A DNA stretch of 64,000 nucleotides from Bacteroidales bacterium (GTDB taxonomy: Bacteria > Bacteroidota > Bacteroidia > Bacteroidales > JAADGE01), in contig JAKISF010000009.1 of the NCBI GenBank assembly GCA_021648725.1, forward strand, positions 1 to 64,000, in the 5' to 3' direction. The position numbers were made by a program, and so were the translations under genes. The notes under the pieces were generated by a model. It did not search any database, was not told the origin of the DNA, and worked only from the letters and a program-made list of their open reading frames with translations. Numbering within the stretch: the stretch's first letter is position 1; every line of letters starts with the position of its first letter. Shown in pieces: positions 43,953 to 54,160 of this stretch.

Positions 43953-44939
43953 ATGATTGATATAAAAGAACTGAATGAAAAGATTAAAAACGAAAGTGTT
44001 TTCGCAGATACAATTCGTAATGAAATGAACCGTGTAATTGTCGGGCAGAAACACATGATTGACAGTTTACTGACAGGTTTACTCACAGGCGGTCATATAC
44101 TTTTAGAAGGTGTACCCGGGCTTGCAAAAACATTGGCAATAACATCGTTAGCAAAAATTATTAATGCCAAATTCAGCAGAATTCAGTTTACACCTGACTT
44201 GCTGCCTGCTGATTTATTGGGAACTATGATTTACAGCCATAAAACAGAAGAATTTATTACCAAAAAAGGACCTATTTTTGCAAATTTTATTCTCGCCGAT
44301 GAAATTAACAGATCCCCGGCAAAAGTACAAAGTGCTTTACTTGAAGCAATGCAGGAAAAACAAGTTACAATCGGACAAAATACATTCAAATTAGAAGAAC
44401 CTTTTATGGTTTTGGCAACTCAAAACCCTATTGAACAAGAAGGAACATACCCTTTACCGGAAGCACAAGTTGACAGATTTATGCTTAAAGTTATTATTGA
44501 TTACCCGAAAAAAGACGAAGAGCAACTAATTATACGACAGAATATTGCTAAAACATACCCGGAAATTAATACATTGTTAAGTACAGATACTATTTTAAGA
44601 GCAAGAGAGATTGTAAAAGAAATATATTTAGACGAAAAAATAGAACGGTACATAATTGATATTGTATTTGCATCTCGAAATCCGAAAGACTACGGTTTAA
44701 ACGAATACGAAAATTTAATTTCATTCGGTGCATCACCGAGAGCAGGAATAAATTTAGCATTAGCTGCAAAAGCTTATGCCTTTATTCAAGGCAGAGGGGC
44801 TGTATTCCCGGAAGATGTAAGAGCTGTTTGTAAAGATGTAATGCGTCACAGAATTGGTTTGACTTATGAAGCAGAAGCTGAAAATATAACATCCGAAGAT
44901 ATTATAACGGGAATATTGAATGTTGTTGAAGTTCCGTAG
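43953..44939 (+). CDS. MoxR family AAA+ ATPase
   Basis: A 328-residue cytoplasmic ATPase. Walker A is EGVPGLAKT, Walker B is ILADEINRSPAKVQSALLEAMQE, sensor 1 ATQNPIEQEGTYPLPEAQ, and the C-terminal lid has GASPRAG. MoxR proteins act as chaperones that activate partner proteins, usually with a DUF58/VWA gene cluster downstream. No such partner follows here; a terminator does, so this is a solitary copy. Confidence 0.92.
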   Translation: MIDIKELNEKIKNESVFADTIRNEMNRVIVGQKHMIDSLLTGLLTGGHILLEGVPGLAKTLAITSLAKIINAKFSRIQFTPDLLPADLLGTMIYSHKTEEFITKKGPIFANFILADEINRSPAKVQSALLEAMQEKQVTIGQNTFKLEEPFMVLATQNPIEQEGTYPLPEAQVDRFMLKVIIDYPKKDEEQLIIRQNIAKTYPEINTLLSTDTILRAREIVKEIYLDEKIERYIIDIVFASRNPKDYGLNEYENLISFGASPRAGINLALAAKAYAFIQGRGAVFPEDVRAVCKDVMRHRIGLTYEAEAENITSEDIITGILNVVEVP

Positions 44940-44976
44940 AAAATAAATAACCTGAGACTCAAAACATTTCAAAAAA

Positions 44977-45008
44977 GGCAGAAAACTTATTTATTTTCTG
45001 CCCTTTTT
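44977..45008. terminator. Bidirectional terminator
   Basis: GGCAGAAAA (44977-44985) pairs with TTTTCTGCC (44994-45002), with an A-run before and a T-run after. It serves the convergent MoxR and Pmp3-like genes. Confidence 0.85.
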
Positions 45009-45029
45009 AAATTATTGTACTTCTAATAT

Positions 45030-45428
45030 TTATTTCAGAATTAAATATAAAGCAAAAATTAGTCCCGGAAGATAAAATAGTAGCGTTAAGAGTAAATCAA
45101 GCCAGAAATTTGTTGTAAGACCGTTTTCTAACAGAAGAACAGCAAGAGGGGGAATTAAAATTGCAACAATTACAAGCAAAATAGTATCATATTTTGAATT
45201 TTCATTGTTTTTTATCCTTTTTGCTATTTTTGTAAGTCTTTTAGTAATAAGTCTCTGTTTAAATTTATTATTTTTTGTTACTTGTTTATCCTGTACAATT
45301 TTGTTATTGTCAGAGGTTAAAAAAGATGATTCTTTTTTATTAGCGGAATTACTTTCTGCTGCAAAAACTAAGTTTGAGCTAATACCGAAAAAAAATAAAA
45401 CGATTAATAGATACTTAACTGATTTCAT
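45030..45428 (-). CDS. Pmp3/YqaE-type protein with an N-terminal extension
   Basis: A 132-residue protein. A signal-like segment (residues 1-24) and a Lys/Asn-rich middle (about 28-75) precede the Pmp3/YqaE core: LLVIVAILIPPLAVLLLENGL, then LDLLLTLLFYLPGLIFALYLIL. The core alone is a 50-residue two-helix protein linked to membrane potential and stress in other organisms. The extension is a feature I recall from some Bacteroidota homologues. It lies 102 bp after guaA in the same orientation. Confidence 0.8.
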   Translation of the reverse strand: MKSVKYLLIVLFFFGISSNLVFAAESNSANKKESSFLTSDNNKIVQDKQVTKNNKFKQRLITKRLTKIAKRIKNNENSKYDTILLVIVAILIPPLAVLLLENGLTTNFWLDLLLTLLFYLPGLIFALYLILK

Positions 45429-45530
45429 GTGTATAAATTTTTATGATTAAATTAATTATTTTGCTGTTCTTAAATTTATCAACGTAAGTACAAAAATAAA
45501 AAAAATTAAATAATTGAAAAATAATTTCCA

Positions 45531-47060
45531 TTATTCCCATTCAATAGTTGCAGGAGGTTTTGAACTTATATCGTAAACAACTCTGTTAATTCCCCTCACA
45601 CGATTTATTATTTTATTAGAAACTTTTGCAAGAAATTCATGCGGAAGATGTGACCAATCCGCTGTCATTCCGTCTGTTGAACCGACAGCTCTTAAAACAA
45701 TTGTGCTTTCATAGGTTCGTTCATCGCCCATAACTCCTACCGATTTTACCGGCAATAATATTGTTGCTGCTTGCCAAACTTCATTATACAAATCTGCATC
45801 TTTCAATTCTCTTATAAAAATATCATCAGCATCCTGTAAAATACAAACTTTTTCAGGGGTAATATCTCCGAGAATTCGAATTCCCAACCCCGGTCCCGGG
45901 AAAGGATGCCTTCCTAAAAGTTCTTTTTTAATGCCGAGATTTTTTCCTATTCTTCTGACTTCATCTTTAAACAATAAACGTAAAGGTTCTACAATTTTTA
46001 ATTTCATGTAATCGGGCAATCCTCCTACATTATGATGAGATTTTATTGTAGCTGACGGGCCTTTAACCGAAACAGACTCAATAACGTCAGGATAAATAGT
46101 GCCTTGTGCAAGCCACTTAATATCAGCAAGTTTCGATGACTCTATATCGAAAACATCTATAAATTTACTGCCTATTGCTTTCCGTTTTTTTTCGGGTTCT
46201 GTTATTCCTTTTAACACTTTATAAAAATCTTCTTTTGCATCAACGCCCATCACATTTAAACCCATACCTTTGTATGAATTTAATACATCTTCGAACTCAT
46301 TTTTTCTGAGAAGTCCGTTATCTACAAAGATACAAGTTAAGTTTTTCCCTATTGCTTTATCCAGTAAAACTCCGGCAACTGTTGAATCAACGCCGCCCGA
46401 TAAACCGAGAATTACTTTATCATCCCCGATAATTTCTCGTAGTTCTTTAATTGAACTTTCAATAAAGGATTCCGGAGTCCAGTCTTGCTCAATTTTGCAA
46501 ATATCAACAATAAAATTTTTAAGAATCTGCTTTCCTTCTGATGTATGATACACCTCCGGATGAAATTGCAAACCGAATGTTTGTTCATCTTTAATTTGAA
46601 AAGCTCCGACTTCAACATCTTCTGTTCCGGCAGTTATTTCAAAGTTTTCGGGTATTTTCACTATAGTATCTGCATGCGACATCCAAACTTGTGTATCCGC
46701 GGTAACATTTTGGAACAACGGATTTTTGTTGTTTACAAACTTCAAATTTGCCCTGCCGTATTCTCTGTGTTTTGAAGGAACAACTTTTCCGCCGAAAGAA
46801 TGAGCTAAATGCTGTGCACCGTAACACACCCCGAGCAACGGCTTCAATCCTTTTATTTTTCTAATATCAGGAACAGGGGCATTTTTGTCTCTCACAGAAA
46901 ACGGACTTCCCGATAAAATTACACCTTTTACGGAAGTATCAATTTCAGGAAAATTATTAAACGGCCATACTTCACAATAAACATTTAATTCTCTTATTTT
47001 CCTTGCTATCAAACGAGTATATTGAGAGCCGAAATCTAATATAATAATCTTATTTTGCAT
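45531..47060 (-). CDS. guaA: GMP synthase (glutamine-hydrolysing)
   Basis: A 509-residue enzyme aminating XMP to GMP with glutamine and ATP. The glutaminase domain has the nucleophile in GVCYGAQ and FHPEVYHT; the ATP pyrophosphatase loop is [10 protein letters not shown]; the dimerisation domain has [24 protein letters not shown] and the ending PATIEWE. Length is normal. It is third in a minus-strand run after a small membrane protein and an exonuclease-family gene, 38 bp behind the latter. Confidence 0.97.
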   Translation of the reverse strand: MQNKIIILDFGSQYTRLIARKIRELNVYCEVWPFNNFPEIDTSVKGVILSGSPFSVRDKNAPVPDIRKIKGLKPLLGVCYGAQHLAHSFGGKVVPSKHREYGRANLKFVNNKNPLFQNVTADTQVWMSHADTIVKIPENFEITAGTEDVEVGAFQIKDEQTFGLQFHPEVYHTSEGKQILKNFIVDICKIEQDWTPESFIESSIKELREIIGDDKVILGLSGGVDSTVAGVLLDKAIGKNLTCIFVDNGLLRKNEFEDVLNSYKGMGLNVMGVDAKEDFYKVLKGITEPEKKRKAIGSKFIDVFDIESSKLADIKWLAQGTIYPDVIESVSVKGPSATIKSHHNVGGLPDYMKLKIVEPLRLLFKDEVRRIGKNLGIKKELLGRHPFPGPGLGIRILGDITPEKVCILQDADDIFIRELKDADLYNEVWQAATILLPVKSVGVMGDERTYESTIVLRAVGSTDGMTADWSHLPHEFLAKVSNKIINRVRGINRVVYDISSKPPATIEWE

Positions 47061-47098
47061 CAGTTTGGAAAGATTGAAACTTTTTAATTATTTAAGAA

Positions 47099-48160
47099 TT
47101 ACTTTTTTATATAAAGATCTAAATAAATAGGTAAATGGTCACTGAATCCGTCATGAAATTTAAAGCCTATATAAGTTCTGAACGGTTTTACTCCGATATA
47201 TTGTTCATCCGGTTCTAAAAGAAACGGTGCTTCAAAAACATGAGCATCATCAACTGTCATATTTATTTTGTTATCTTTGTTTAATAACGAACCGGAAACG
47301 ATTATTTGATCTAATACTCCCCATTCTCCCTGATATTTATGAGTTCCTTTTCCTTTTTCTTCCTGAAGGTAATATGCTAAATTGTATAATGCCTCGTCAT
47401 TAATTAAATCATACTTATTTTTTGCTTTTAATGCATCTGTAACACTATGGTTATCAGGATAATCATTCAAATCACCCATAATAATAATATTCGGATTTAT
47501 ATCTGTCGAAAAAAGAGAATCAACCTTTCTTCGTAAAACTGTTGCTGCATAAACTCGCTTTCTGTCAGTTTCTAATTGTCCGCCCCATCTTGAAGGCCAA
47601 TGGTTTATAAAAATATGCAAAGTATCATTGTTAGTGTTATACCCTTTAACATATAGGATATCTCTTGTGGGTTTATTCACATCAAAAGGAAAAGTAACTC
47701 GAACAGCTTCATAATCAATCGGCGTAAATTTATCTTTTCGGTATAACAAACCTACATCAATACCTCTTCTGTCAGGAGATTCTTTATGAATAATTCTGTA
47801 CGGAAACTTTTTTAATGCTGTTTGTTTTATTATTCCTTCCAGAACAAACCTGTTTTCAATTTCGCACAAACCTACTATTTCAGGAAGTTCCCATTGACCT
47901 ATTGCCGTAATAACTTTTGAAACATTATTTATTTTTTTATAATACCTTCCTATACTCCAATGCCTTACACCTTCGGGAGTAAAAGCTTCATCAATTTTTA
48001 AAGTATCATCATAAATATCAAATAAGTTTTCGGTATTATAAAACATTATCCTCATATCGCCTCTCGGAAACTCATAATCATTTAATGATTGTGCATTAAT
48101 ACCTGCTGAAAAAACAATTAACAGCATGAATAAATATATTTGTCTGTAATTTAACATCAT
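47099..48160 (-). CDS. Exported endonuclease/exonuclease/phosphatase family protein
   Basis: A 353-residue protein with a signal peptide (residues 1-23, ending GINAQ). The EEP fold is clear: MRIMFYNTENLFDIYDD, GLCEIENR (metal Glu), FINHWPSRWGG, GDLNDYPDNHS and the catalytic SDHLPIYLDL. Members are secreted nucleases or phosphodiesterases; the substrate here is unknown. The stop of the upstream small membrane protein lies four bases before the ATG. Confidence 0.88.
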   Translation of the reverse strand: MMLNYRQIYLFMLLIVFSAGINAQSLNDYEFPRGDMRIMFYNTENLFDIYDDTLKIDEAFTPEGVRHWSIGRYYKKINNVSKVITAIGQWELPEIVGLCEIENRFVLEGIIKQTALKKFPYRIIHKESPDRRGIDVGLLYRKDKFTPIDYEAVRVTFPFDVNKPTRDILYVKGYNTNNDTLHIFINHWPSRWGGQLETDRKRVYAATVLRRKVDSLFSTDINPNIIIMGDLNDYPDNHSVTDALKAKNKYDLINDEALYNLAYYLQEEKGKGTHKYQGEWGVLDQIIVSGSLLNKDNKINMTVDDAHVFEAPFLLEPDEQYIGVKPFRTYIGFKFHDGFSDHLPIYLDLYIKK

Positions 48161-48164
48161 ATCT

Positions 48165-48449
48165 TTATTTGATAAATATTCTTTTAATATAGTGTATTAA
48201 TACTGCAATTATTATCCAAGAAATATTTACAAGCATAAATACAGTAAAAAATTTAAAAATTGCGGTTGAAGTATTAAAAATTGAATCAATACTTTTTTTG
48301 AATTTATATGTTTCAGTTTCAAAGTTTAAGGAAAAATGTGTAATTATTGCCATTACAGCATAAGTTATTAATGCGATTAAAAAAATAGAAAGTAGTGTTT
48401 TTAATACTGCCGGCATCTTATTTTCTTTATTTTTATTATCTTTACTCAT
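48165..48449 (-). CDS. Small two-helix membrane protein
   Basis: A 94-residue protein from the ATG at 48449; a frame opening at TTG 48458 is longer by three codons but that TTG is part of the promoter. Two hydrophobic helices (about residues 12-34 and 58-82) are joined by a polar stretch, with a basic tail (HYIKRIFIK). I recognise no family. It is the first gene before the exonuclease-family gene and guaA. Confidence 0.65.
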   Translation of the reverse strand: MSKDNKNKENKMPAVLKTLLSIFLIALITYAVMAIITHFSLNFETETYKFKKSIDSIFNTSTAIFKFFTVFMLVNISWIIIAVLIHYIKRIFIK

Positions 48450-48455
48450 TCGTTG

Positions 48456-48463
48456 CAAATTTA
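48456..48463 (-). promoter_or_regulatory. -7 box for the small membrane protein-guaA run
   Basis: On the minus strand TAAATTTG matches TAnnTTTG. The start codon begins only seven bases after the box, so transcription should begin at or next to the ATG. Confidence 0.5.
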
Positions 48464-48492
48464 ATATAAGATTTTAATAAAAATTATTAAAT

Positions 48493-51400
48493 ATGAATAA
48501 AATAATCCTTTTTATTTTTCTGTTTGCTATAGTTTCAACCAACAGTAATACCGGTTATTCACAAGTAAATCGAAAATTCACTGCCGACAGCTTAATTTCG
48601 GAGTTAAGGTCTTATTACACGCTGCAAGAAGTTGGTACTGAAACCAATAATGCAACTTCTGAAAAAGATTCGGTTATTTCAATACTTGAGAATAATTGGA
48701 ACTCCTCAATCAGTTCCGAAGAAAAAAATTCAATAATTAAAATCACAAATTATCAAATATCCAGGAGGTTCAACAAAAACACAACTATTTGGGATTTTTT
48801 CAGAACTGTTACCTATTTAAAACAAAACAATCAAACAAACTTCACTCCGTGGTTAAGTATGCTTGAATATATGTCAGGTTCTTCATTATTTACATCTGAA
48901 AAAGTAAAAAACTTTATTACAAACACCTATCTGTTATCTCACCAAAATTATCTTTCAAAAACATCTTCCGTAAGATGGAAAATAAAAGATAATACAAATT
49001 ATAAATTCGAATTTGATGAAAAAAATAAAACATTCAATATTTCGGTCCCTACAACTCAGTTAGAGGCATACAGTATTGATAATGATACAATAAGGATATT
49101 CAATACTAAAGGTAACTATAATATGCTTGAATCAAAGTGGACGGGAAAATACGGAAAAATTACTTGGGAAAAATATGACATTCCTTCTTCAACGATGAAT
49201 GTTAAATTAAAAAACTACAAAATTAACATGAAAAAAACGGAATTTACTGCTGATTCCGTAACATACACAAATAAAAATATTTTAAAAAATGAGATATTAG
49301 GTAAAGTAAAGCATATTGTATCTTTAAGAGCATATAAAGACGGCTTATTTCCGCAATTCAGATCATACAGAAACGATTATAAAATAAAAAGCAAGCAAGA
49401 AAATATAGTATTTACAAGCGGTATTGAAATGCGAGGAAAAACATTAAGATATGTCGGAACAGATGCAGTTCCTGCAATTGCCGAATATATAAAAGCCGGT
49501 AATAAGTATCTGAAATGCCGATCCGAAAGTTTCTCATCCTTAGAAAAATATTTAAAATCAAACCAAGCTTACATAACATTGTATATTGCTGATAATGATT
49601 CGATAACACACCCAAATGTTTCCTTAACTGTTAAAGAAGATGAATTTTCGTTCATAAGAAATCATGACGGTACAGGAAAAAGACCGTTTTATAATTCATA
49701 TCAAAAAACATATATTACAGTTGACAATATTGTTTGGAATATGAAGGATTCTTTAATTCGTTTTTATTCAAGACTCGGAAATGACGGACAATTTAAATCT
49801 TTTGATTATTTTACAAAAGCAGATTTTACTAAACACAGAATGTATGAAACAACAAATCCGCTATTTGACATAAAAAAATATACAAGAAAATTAGGTTCCC
49901 GAGAGTTTTTTGCACAAGATTATGCAGCTTTTATTCGCAAACCTCAAACAGCAACAATACACAGGCTAATGGGGCTTTGGTATGAAGGGTTTATTGATTA
50001 CAACCCTAAAACAAAATATGTAATTGTAAGACAAAAACTGTACGATTACATTAAATACTTCTTTGAAAAAAAGGATTATGATGTCATAAATATAACTGCC
50101 AAAGGAAAAACAAGAAAAGGAGAAACCGAGTTGTTTCCTCTCACAAATGCAGTTTATGATATTAAAACAAACCAAATGGCATTATTCGGAGTTGAGCAAG
50201 TAATTTTGAATGAACGAAAAAAAGTAGGATTAATACCGCACAGGCAAATGTTGATACTGGGATATAACAGAAATTTAATATTCTCGGGAAGGCTTCGTGT
50301 AGGTCTTGCAGATTTTTACGGAAACGGCTTTTCATTTAATTATAAGAACTATGACATAAGTTTTACCGAAATCGACTCCCTTATATACAGAGTTTGGGAT
50401 GAGGAATTAACAGAAAACGGAAAAAAGATGAAAGCTAAATTCTTGAATTCAACTATTGAAAACGTATCAGGAAAAATAAGGATTGATGTAAGCTCAAATA
50501 AATCCGGAGCAAAAAAGATAGAACAATTTCCTAAATTTATTTGCTCAGATACATCTTATGTATATTACGACAAAAGAAACAAACAAGGAAATGTCTATAG
50601 CAGAGATAAATTTTATTTCAAAAACTTCCCTTTTACTCACGACAGCTTACTTTATTTAACAAAAGATAACTTAACAATACCCGGAAGATTAATTGCAGGG
50701 GGCATATTACCGAATTTTGAAGATACTCTTTCAGTTCAGAAAGATTATTCTTTAGGTTTTATTCATCAAACTCCTGACGGCGGATTTCCGCTGTTCAGCG
50801 GCAAAGGAACATTATCATCATTAAACAACGAAATGAACAGCTACATCAAGCTAAGTAACAGCGGATTAGAGGCGAACGGAGTTGCAAAGTGGAACAATAC
50901 TACAATTGCAACAAAAGACTTTACACTCTATCCCGATTCTCTTACAACATTGGCTGATGAAATTGAAATAAGTGAATTTGTGAATCAAGAAACTTATGCC
51001 GAATTTCCTGTTGTAAAAGGAAAGTTAGTTCAAACAACTTGGGATGCACTCAGCGATGTAGTAAGATATAAAACCACCGGAATTGCAGCAGAAATGTATG
51101 ATGAAAAAGTTAAGTTCTCAGGTTCTTTTGAATACAGACCAAAAGAATTAACCGGAAGCGGAAGAGCAAAAGTTGATGAAGGAACTATTTATGCAGAAGA
51201 TTTTACATTTAATAAAAAATCATTCCTCTCTGATAAAGCTGATGTTATTATAAAAGAGGATAATTCCGAAGAAAAAGATGTAATAATTAAAAATATGAAA
51301 TCTTTTGTTGATATTAATTCAGGAAAAGCTGTTTTTCAAGAAAGAGAAGATGAAGAATCGTATGTTAATTTCGTAAATGATGAATATATGAGCTATCCGA

Positions 51401-53163
51401 ATCATTTGGTTTGGCATACCGGAAAAGGGAAAATTAATATGAACTATAATATGAATAAGTTTACAAATCCCCTGTTCTCAAAAGAAGAAATTCTGCTTGA
51501 CAGTGCATATTTAATTGATTATTGCAGATTTGATAAGGCTTTATTTTCAAGTACATACGGAGATTTAAAATTTATTTCTACAAATATTAATCAAGATTCT
51601 TTAATGTTTTTCGGAAGCAGAGCAAATTATTATACCGGCAACAAAAAAATAATTACAAAAGACGTTCAAAAAATTATTGTTGCAGATATAGTAGTAACAC
51701 CAAGCAGCAATGTAGTAATTGATGAAAACGGTGAAATGGAAAAGCTGTTAAAAACTACGGTAAAAGCAAGAGGCGTTCATAATATTTCGGAAGTTGACAT
51801 TAAAATAAACAGCAGTAAGAAATATGTTGCGTCATCAGGTATTTATCAATACGAAGACATGAATAGAAAATTACAAAATATTAATTTCGATAATATAACC
51901 TATGATGTTAAAAAAGAAGCATCTGTTGCTCACGGTTTTATAGAGCAATATGAAAAATTTACGTTAAACCCTTGGTTTGATTACTACGGAGATGTTTATT
52001 TTAATGCATCAAAAGACCGTTTAAATTTTGAAGGTTTTGCAAAACTAATACATACCTGCCCTTCCGTGCCGCAATGGTTTTATTTTAAATCAGAAATTAA
52101 CCCTGACAGTATTTATTTACCTCTTGAACCTCGTTTACACTCTGACATTGCATCTAACAAAGCAAGAGTTTATGCCGATGTTATGTCTTCAAAGGATTCA
52201 ATACACACTTTCCCGGTATTTTTGTCAGCCGACCCGTACGGAAATTCAGAGTCTATATTATCTCTGAGAGACAGTTCTTTCTACGTAGCTTATAATCAGA
52301 ATGAAAACATGTATCAAATAACAACTTTGAATAAATTTAACGACAGAACATTACCCGACAAATATTTAGATTTAAAAAGAAGTACATGTATTGTACACGG
52401 TGACGGCGACATAATACTTTCAAAATCAATCAAAATAAATGATTTCGGAAGTGTAGGCGAGCTCAGATTTGACACAAATGCCGATGAAGTTACTATGGGA
52501 ACTCTCACATATATGGATTTCTTCTTCTCTAAAAAAGCATTAGATATTTTAACTGAAAAACTTAAATTAAATATTAGTTTATCAGCAGTTCAAGTTCAAA
52601 ACAATACTTATAAAAAAACAATGAGCCAATTATTAGGTGTTGAAGAAACAGAAAAGATGCTCTCGGAAATGTCAATAAACGACGGAAAGCCAAAGAAATT
52701 CCCCGATAAACTTAAAAAAACAATTGTTTTTACAAATCTCGCTTTTAAATGGGATGCCGAATCAAAATCATTTAAATCAATAGGAAAAATAGGCATTTCA
52801 AATATAGGAAACCAAATGATTAATAAATATGTAAATGGTTATATTCAAATAAGAAAAAGAAGAACCGGCGATAAAATATTTATTTATCTTGAAACATCTG
52901 AAAAAGAATGGTTTTTCTTCACATTCTCAGGAGGAATAATGCGAACACTATCTTCTGTTAGTGAATACAACCAAACTATTGCAGATTTGAAAACAAAATA
53001 TAAAAAACAAAAAACCGAAAAAGGCATTTTTAATTATATGCTCACGAATACAGAAACAAAAAATCTTTTTATTTATGCGTTTACGGGTGTTCACCCTGCA
53101 ATTGATGATTTTGAGGATGAAGGAGAAAATAACAATGATGAAAATAACGAAGACAATTATTAA
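48493..53163 (+). CDS. Very large exported protein of unknown function
   Basis: A 1556-residue protein with a signal peptide (residues 1-24, ending GYSQ) and no other clear membrane helix. The first 160 residues are helical; the rest is a long series of beta strands (repeated patterns like GKITWEKYDIPSSTMNVKLKN, FNKKSFLSDKADVIIK, NHLVWHTGKGKINM) suggesting an elongated beta-solenoid or a large periplasmic beta structure. The C-terminus is acidic (DDFEDEGENNNDENNEDNY). No T9SS sorting domain is seen. I recognise no family, though the strand pattern faintly recalls LptA/AsmA-like proteins. Its stop overlaps the convergent radical SAM gene by four bases. Confidence 0.75.
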   Translation: MNKIILFIFLFAIVSTNSNTGYSQVNRKFTADSLISELRSYYTLQEVGTETNNATSEKDSVISILENNWNSSISSEEKNSIIKITNYQISRRFNKNTTIWDFFRTVTYLKQNNQTNFTPWLSMLEYMSGSSLFTSEKVKNFITNTYLLSHQNYLSKTSSVRWKIKDNTNYKFEFDEKNKTFNISVPTTQLEAYSIDNDTIRIFNTKGNYNMLESKWTGKYGKITWEKYDIPSSTMNVKLKNYKINMKKTEFTADSVTYTNKNILKNEILGKVKHIVSLRAYKDGLFPQFRSYRNDYKIKSKQENIVFTSGIEMRGKTLRYVGTDAVPAIAEYIKAGNKYLKCRSESFSSLEKYLKSNQAYITLYIADNDSITHPNVSLTVKEDEFSFIRNHDGTGKRPFYNSYQKTYITVDNIVWNMKDSLIRFYSRLGNDGQFKSFDYFTKADFTKHRMYETTNPLFDIKKYTRKLGSREFFAQDYAAFIRKPQTATIHRLMGLWYEGFIDYNPKTKYVIVRQKLYDYIKYFFEKKDYDVINITAKGKTRKGETELFPLTNAVYDIKTNQMALFGVEQVILNERKKVGLIPHRQMLILGYNRNLIFSGRLRVGLADFYGNGFSFNYKNYDISFTEIDSLIYRVWDEELTENGKKMKAKFLNSTIENVSGKIRIDVSSNKSGAKKIEQFPKFICSDTSYVYYDKRNKQGNVYSRDKFYFKNFPFTHDSLLYLTKDNLTIPGRLIAGGILPNFEDTLSVQKDYSLGFIHQTPDGGFPLFSGKGTLSSLNNEMNSYIKLSNSGLEANGVAKWNNTTIATKDFTLYPDSLTTLADEIEISEFVNQETYAEFPVVKGKLVQTTWDALSDVVRYKTTGIAAEMYDEKVKFSGSFEYRPKELTGSGRAKVDEGTIYAEDFTFNKKSFLSDKADVIIKEDNSEEKDVIIKNMKSFVDINSGKAVFQEREDEESYVNFVNDEYMSYPNHLVWHTGKGKINMNYNMNKFTNPLFSKEEILLDSAYLIDYCRFDKALFSSTYGDLKFISTNINQDSLMFFGSRANYYTGNKKIITKDVQKIIVADIVVTPSSNVVIDENGEMEKLLKTTVKARGVHNISEVDIKINSSKKYVASSGIYQYEDMNRKLQNINFDNITYDVKKEASVAHGFIEQYEKFTLNPWFDYYGDVYFNASKDRLNFEGFAKLIHTCPSVPQWFYFKSEINPDSIYLPLEPRLHSDIASNKARVYADVMSSKDSIHTFPVFLSADPYGNSESILSLRDSSFYVAYNQNENMYQITTLNKFNDRTLPDKYLDLKRSTCIVHGDGDIILSKSIKINDFGSVGELRFDTNADEVTMGTLTYMDFFFSKKALDILTEKLKLNISLSAVQVQNNTYKKTMSQLLGVEETEKMLSEMSINDGKPKKFPDKLKKTIVFTNLAFKWDAESKSFKSIGKIGISNIGNQMINKYVNGYIQIRKRRTGDKIFIYLETSEKEWFFFTFSGGIMRTLSSVSEYNQTIADLKTKYKKQKTEKGIFNYMLTNTETKNLFIYAFTGVHPAIDDFEDEGENNNDENNEDNY

Positions 53164-54107
53164 TACAACTTACCTTGCCGAGTATTTTGTTTTATAAATT
53201 GTTTTTTAATTTTTTCAACTATTTCAAAATTTTTAAGACCTCCCCATTTCGGAGCAATCAATAAATCTGCCGGAGATTCACTAATAAATCTTTCAATAAT
53301 AATCTCCGGTTTTAATCTTTCGGCAAATTGCACAACAAAATCAATATATTCTTCAGCTGAAAACAAATTAAACATTTCAGGAGTTTCCTTAAATTGCTTT
53401 GCCATTTTTGTGCCTTTTATTATTTGAAGTTGGTGTAATTTTAAAGTTTCAAAAGGCAAGTTTGATATTATTTTTGCATGAGATAAGTTTTCTTCTCTGC
53501 TGTCGCCCGGCAAACCGAGAACATAATGAACTCCTACATGCAAACCTCGTTTTTCAGACAATTCTAATGCAGAAACAGCCTGTGCAAAAGTATGTCCTCT
53601 GTTAATCTTCTTCAAAGTTTCTTCATTGCATGTTTCAATTCCGAATTCAAGAATAATATAATACGTTTCTGCAAGTTTTTGTAAATAATCTAAAATTTCT
53701 TCATTAACACAATCGGGTCTTGTAGCAACGACTAAGCCTGTAACTCCTTCAACTTTTAAGGCTTCGGCATAATAATTTTTTAAGGTTTGCAAATCAGCAT
53801 AAGTATTTGAATATGCCTGAAAATAAGCAAGGTACTTTTGCGTTTTATATTTTTCTGCAAAAAAAGCAATACCTTCTTTTAATTGTTGCGAAATTGTTTT
53901 TTTCGGACTGCAATAAAAAGGGTTAAACGTATTATTGTTACAATAAGTGCAACCTCCCCTGCCCTTGCTTCCGTCTCTGTTCGGGCATGTAAAACCGGCA
54001 TCAACTGCAATTTTTTGAATTCTGGTGTCAAATTTTTTCTTAAAATATGATGAAAAGTCGTTATATGGATTATTATTTCCCCAACTGTATGTTTTCTCTT
54101 TCTTCAA
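53160..54107 (-). CDS. Radical SAM protein, TIGR01212 family (YhcC-like)
   Basis: A 315-residue enzyme. The cluster cysteines are Cys41, Cys53 and Cys56 in CPNRDGSKGRGGCTYC, the spaced motif particular to this family. ATRPDCVNEEILDYL, LEFGIETCNEETLKKINRGH and GVHYVLGLPGD are the SAM-binding and barrel blocks. The family's reaction is unknown; some members lie near tRNA or RNA modification genes. It overlaps the end of the 1556-residue gene by four bases. Confidence 0.9.
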   Translation of the reverse strand: MKKEKTYSWGNNNPYNDFSSYFKKKFDTRIQKIAVDAGFTCPNRDGSKGRGGCTYCNNNTFNPFYCSPKKTISQQLKEGIAFFAEKYKTQKYLAYFQAYSNTYADLQTLKNYYAEALKVEGVTGLVVATRPDCVNEEILDYLQKLAETYYIILEFGIETCNEETLKKINRGHTFAQAVSALELSEKRGLHVGVHYVLGLPGDSREENLSHAKIISNLPFETLKLHQLQIIKGTKMAKQFKETPEMFNLFSAEEYIDFVVQFAERLKPEIIIERFISESPADLLIAPKWGGLKNFEIVEKIKKQFIKQNTRQGKLY

Positions 54108-54160
54108 ATTAGGAATAATAAATATAAAGCCGGCTTTATTGTTTAAAAAATTAAGTTAAT

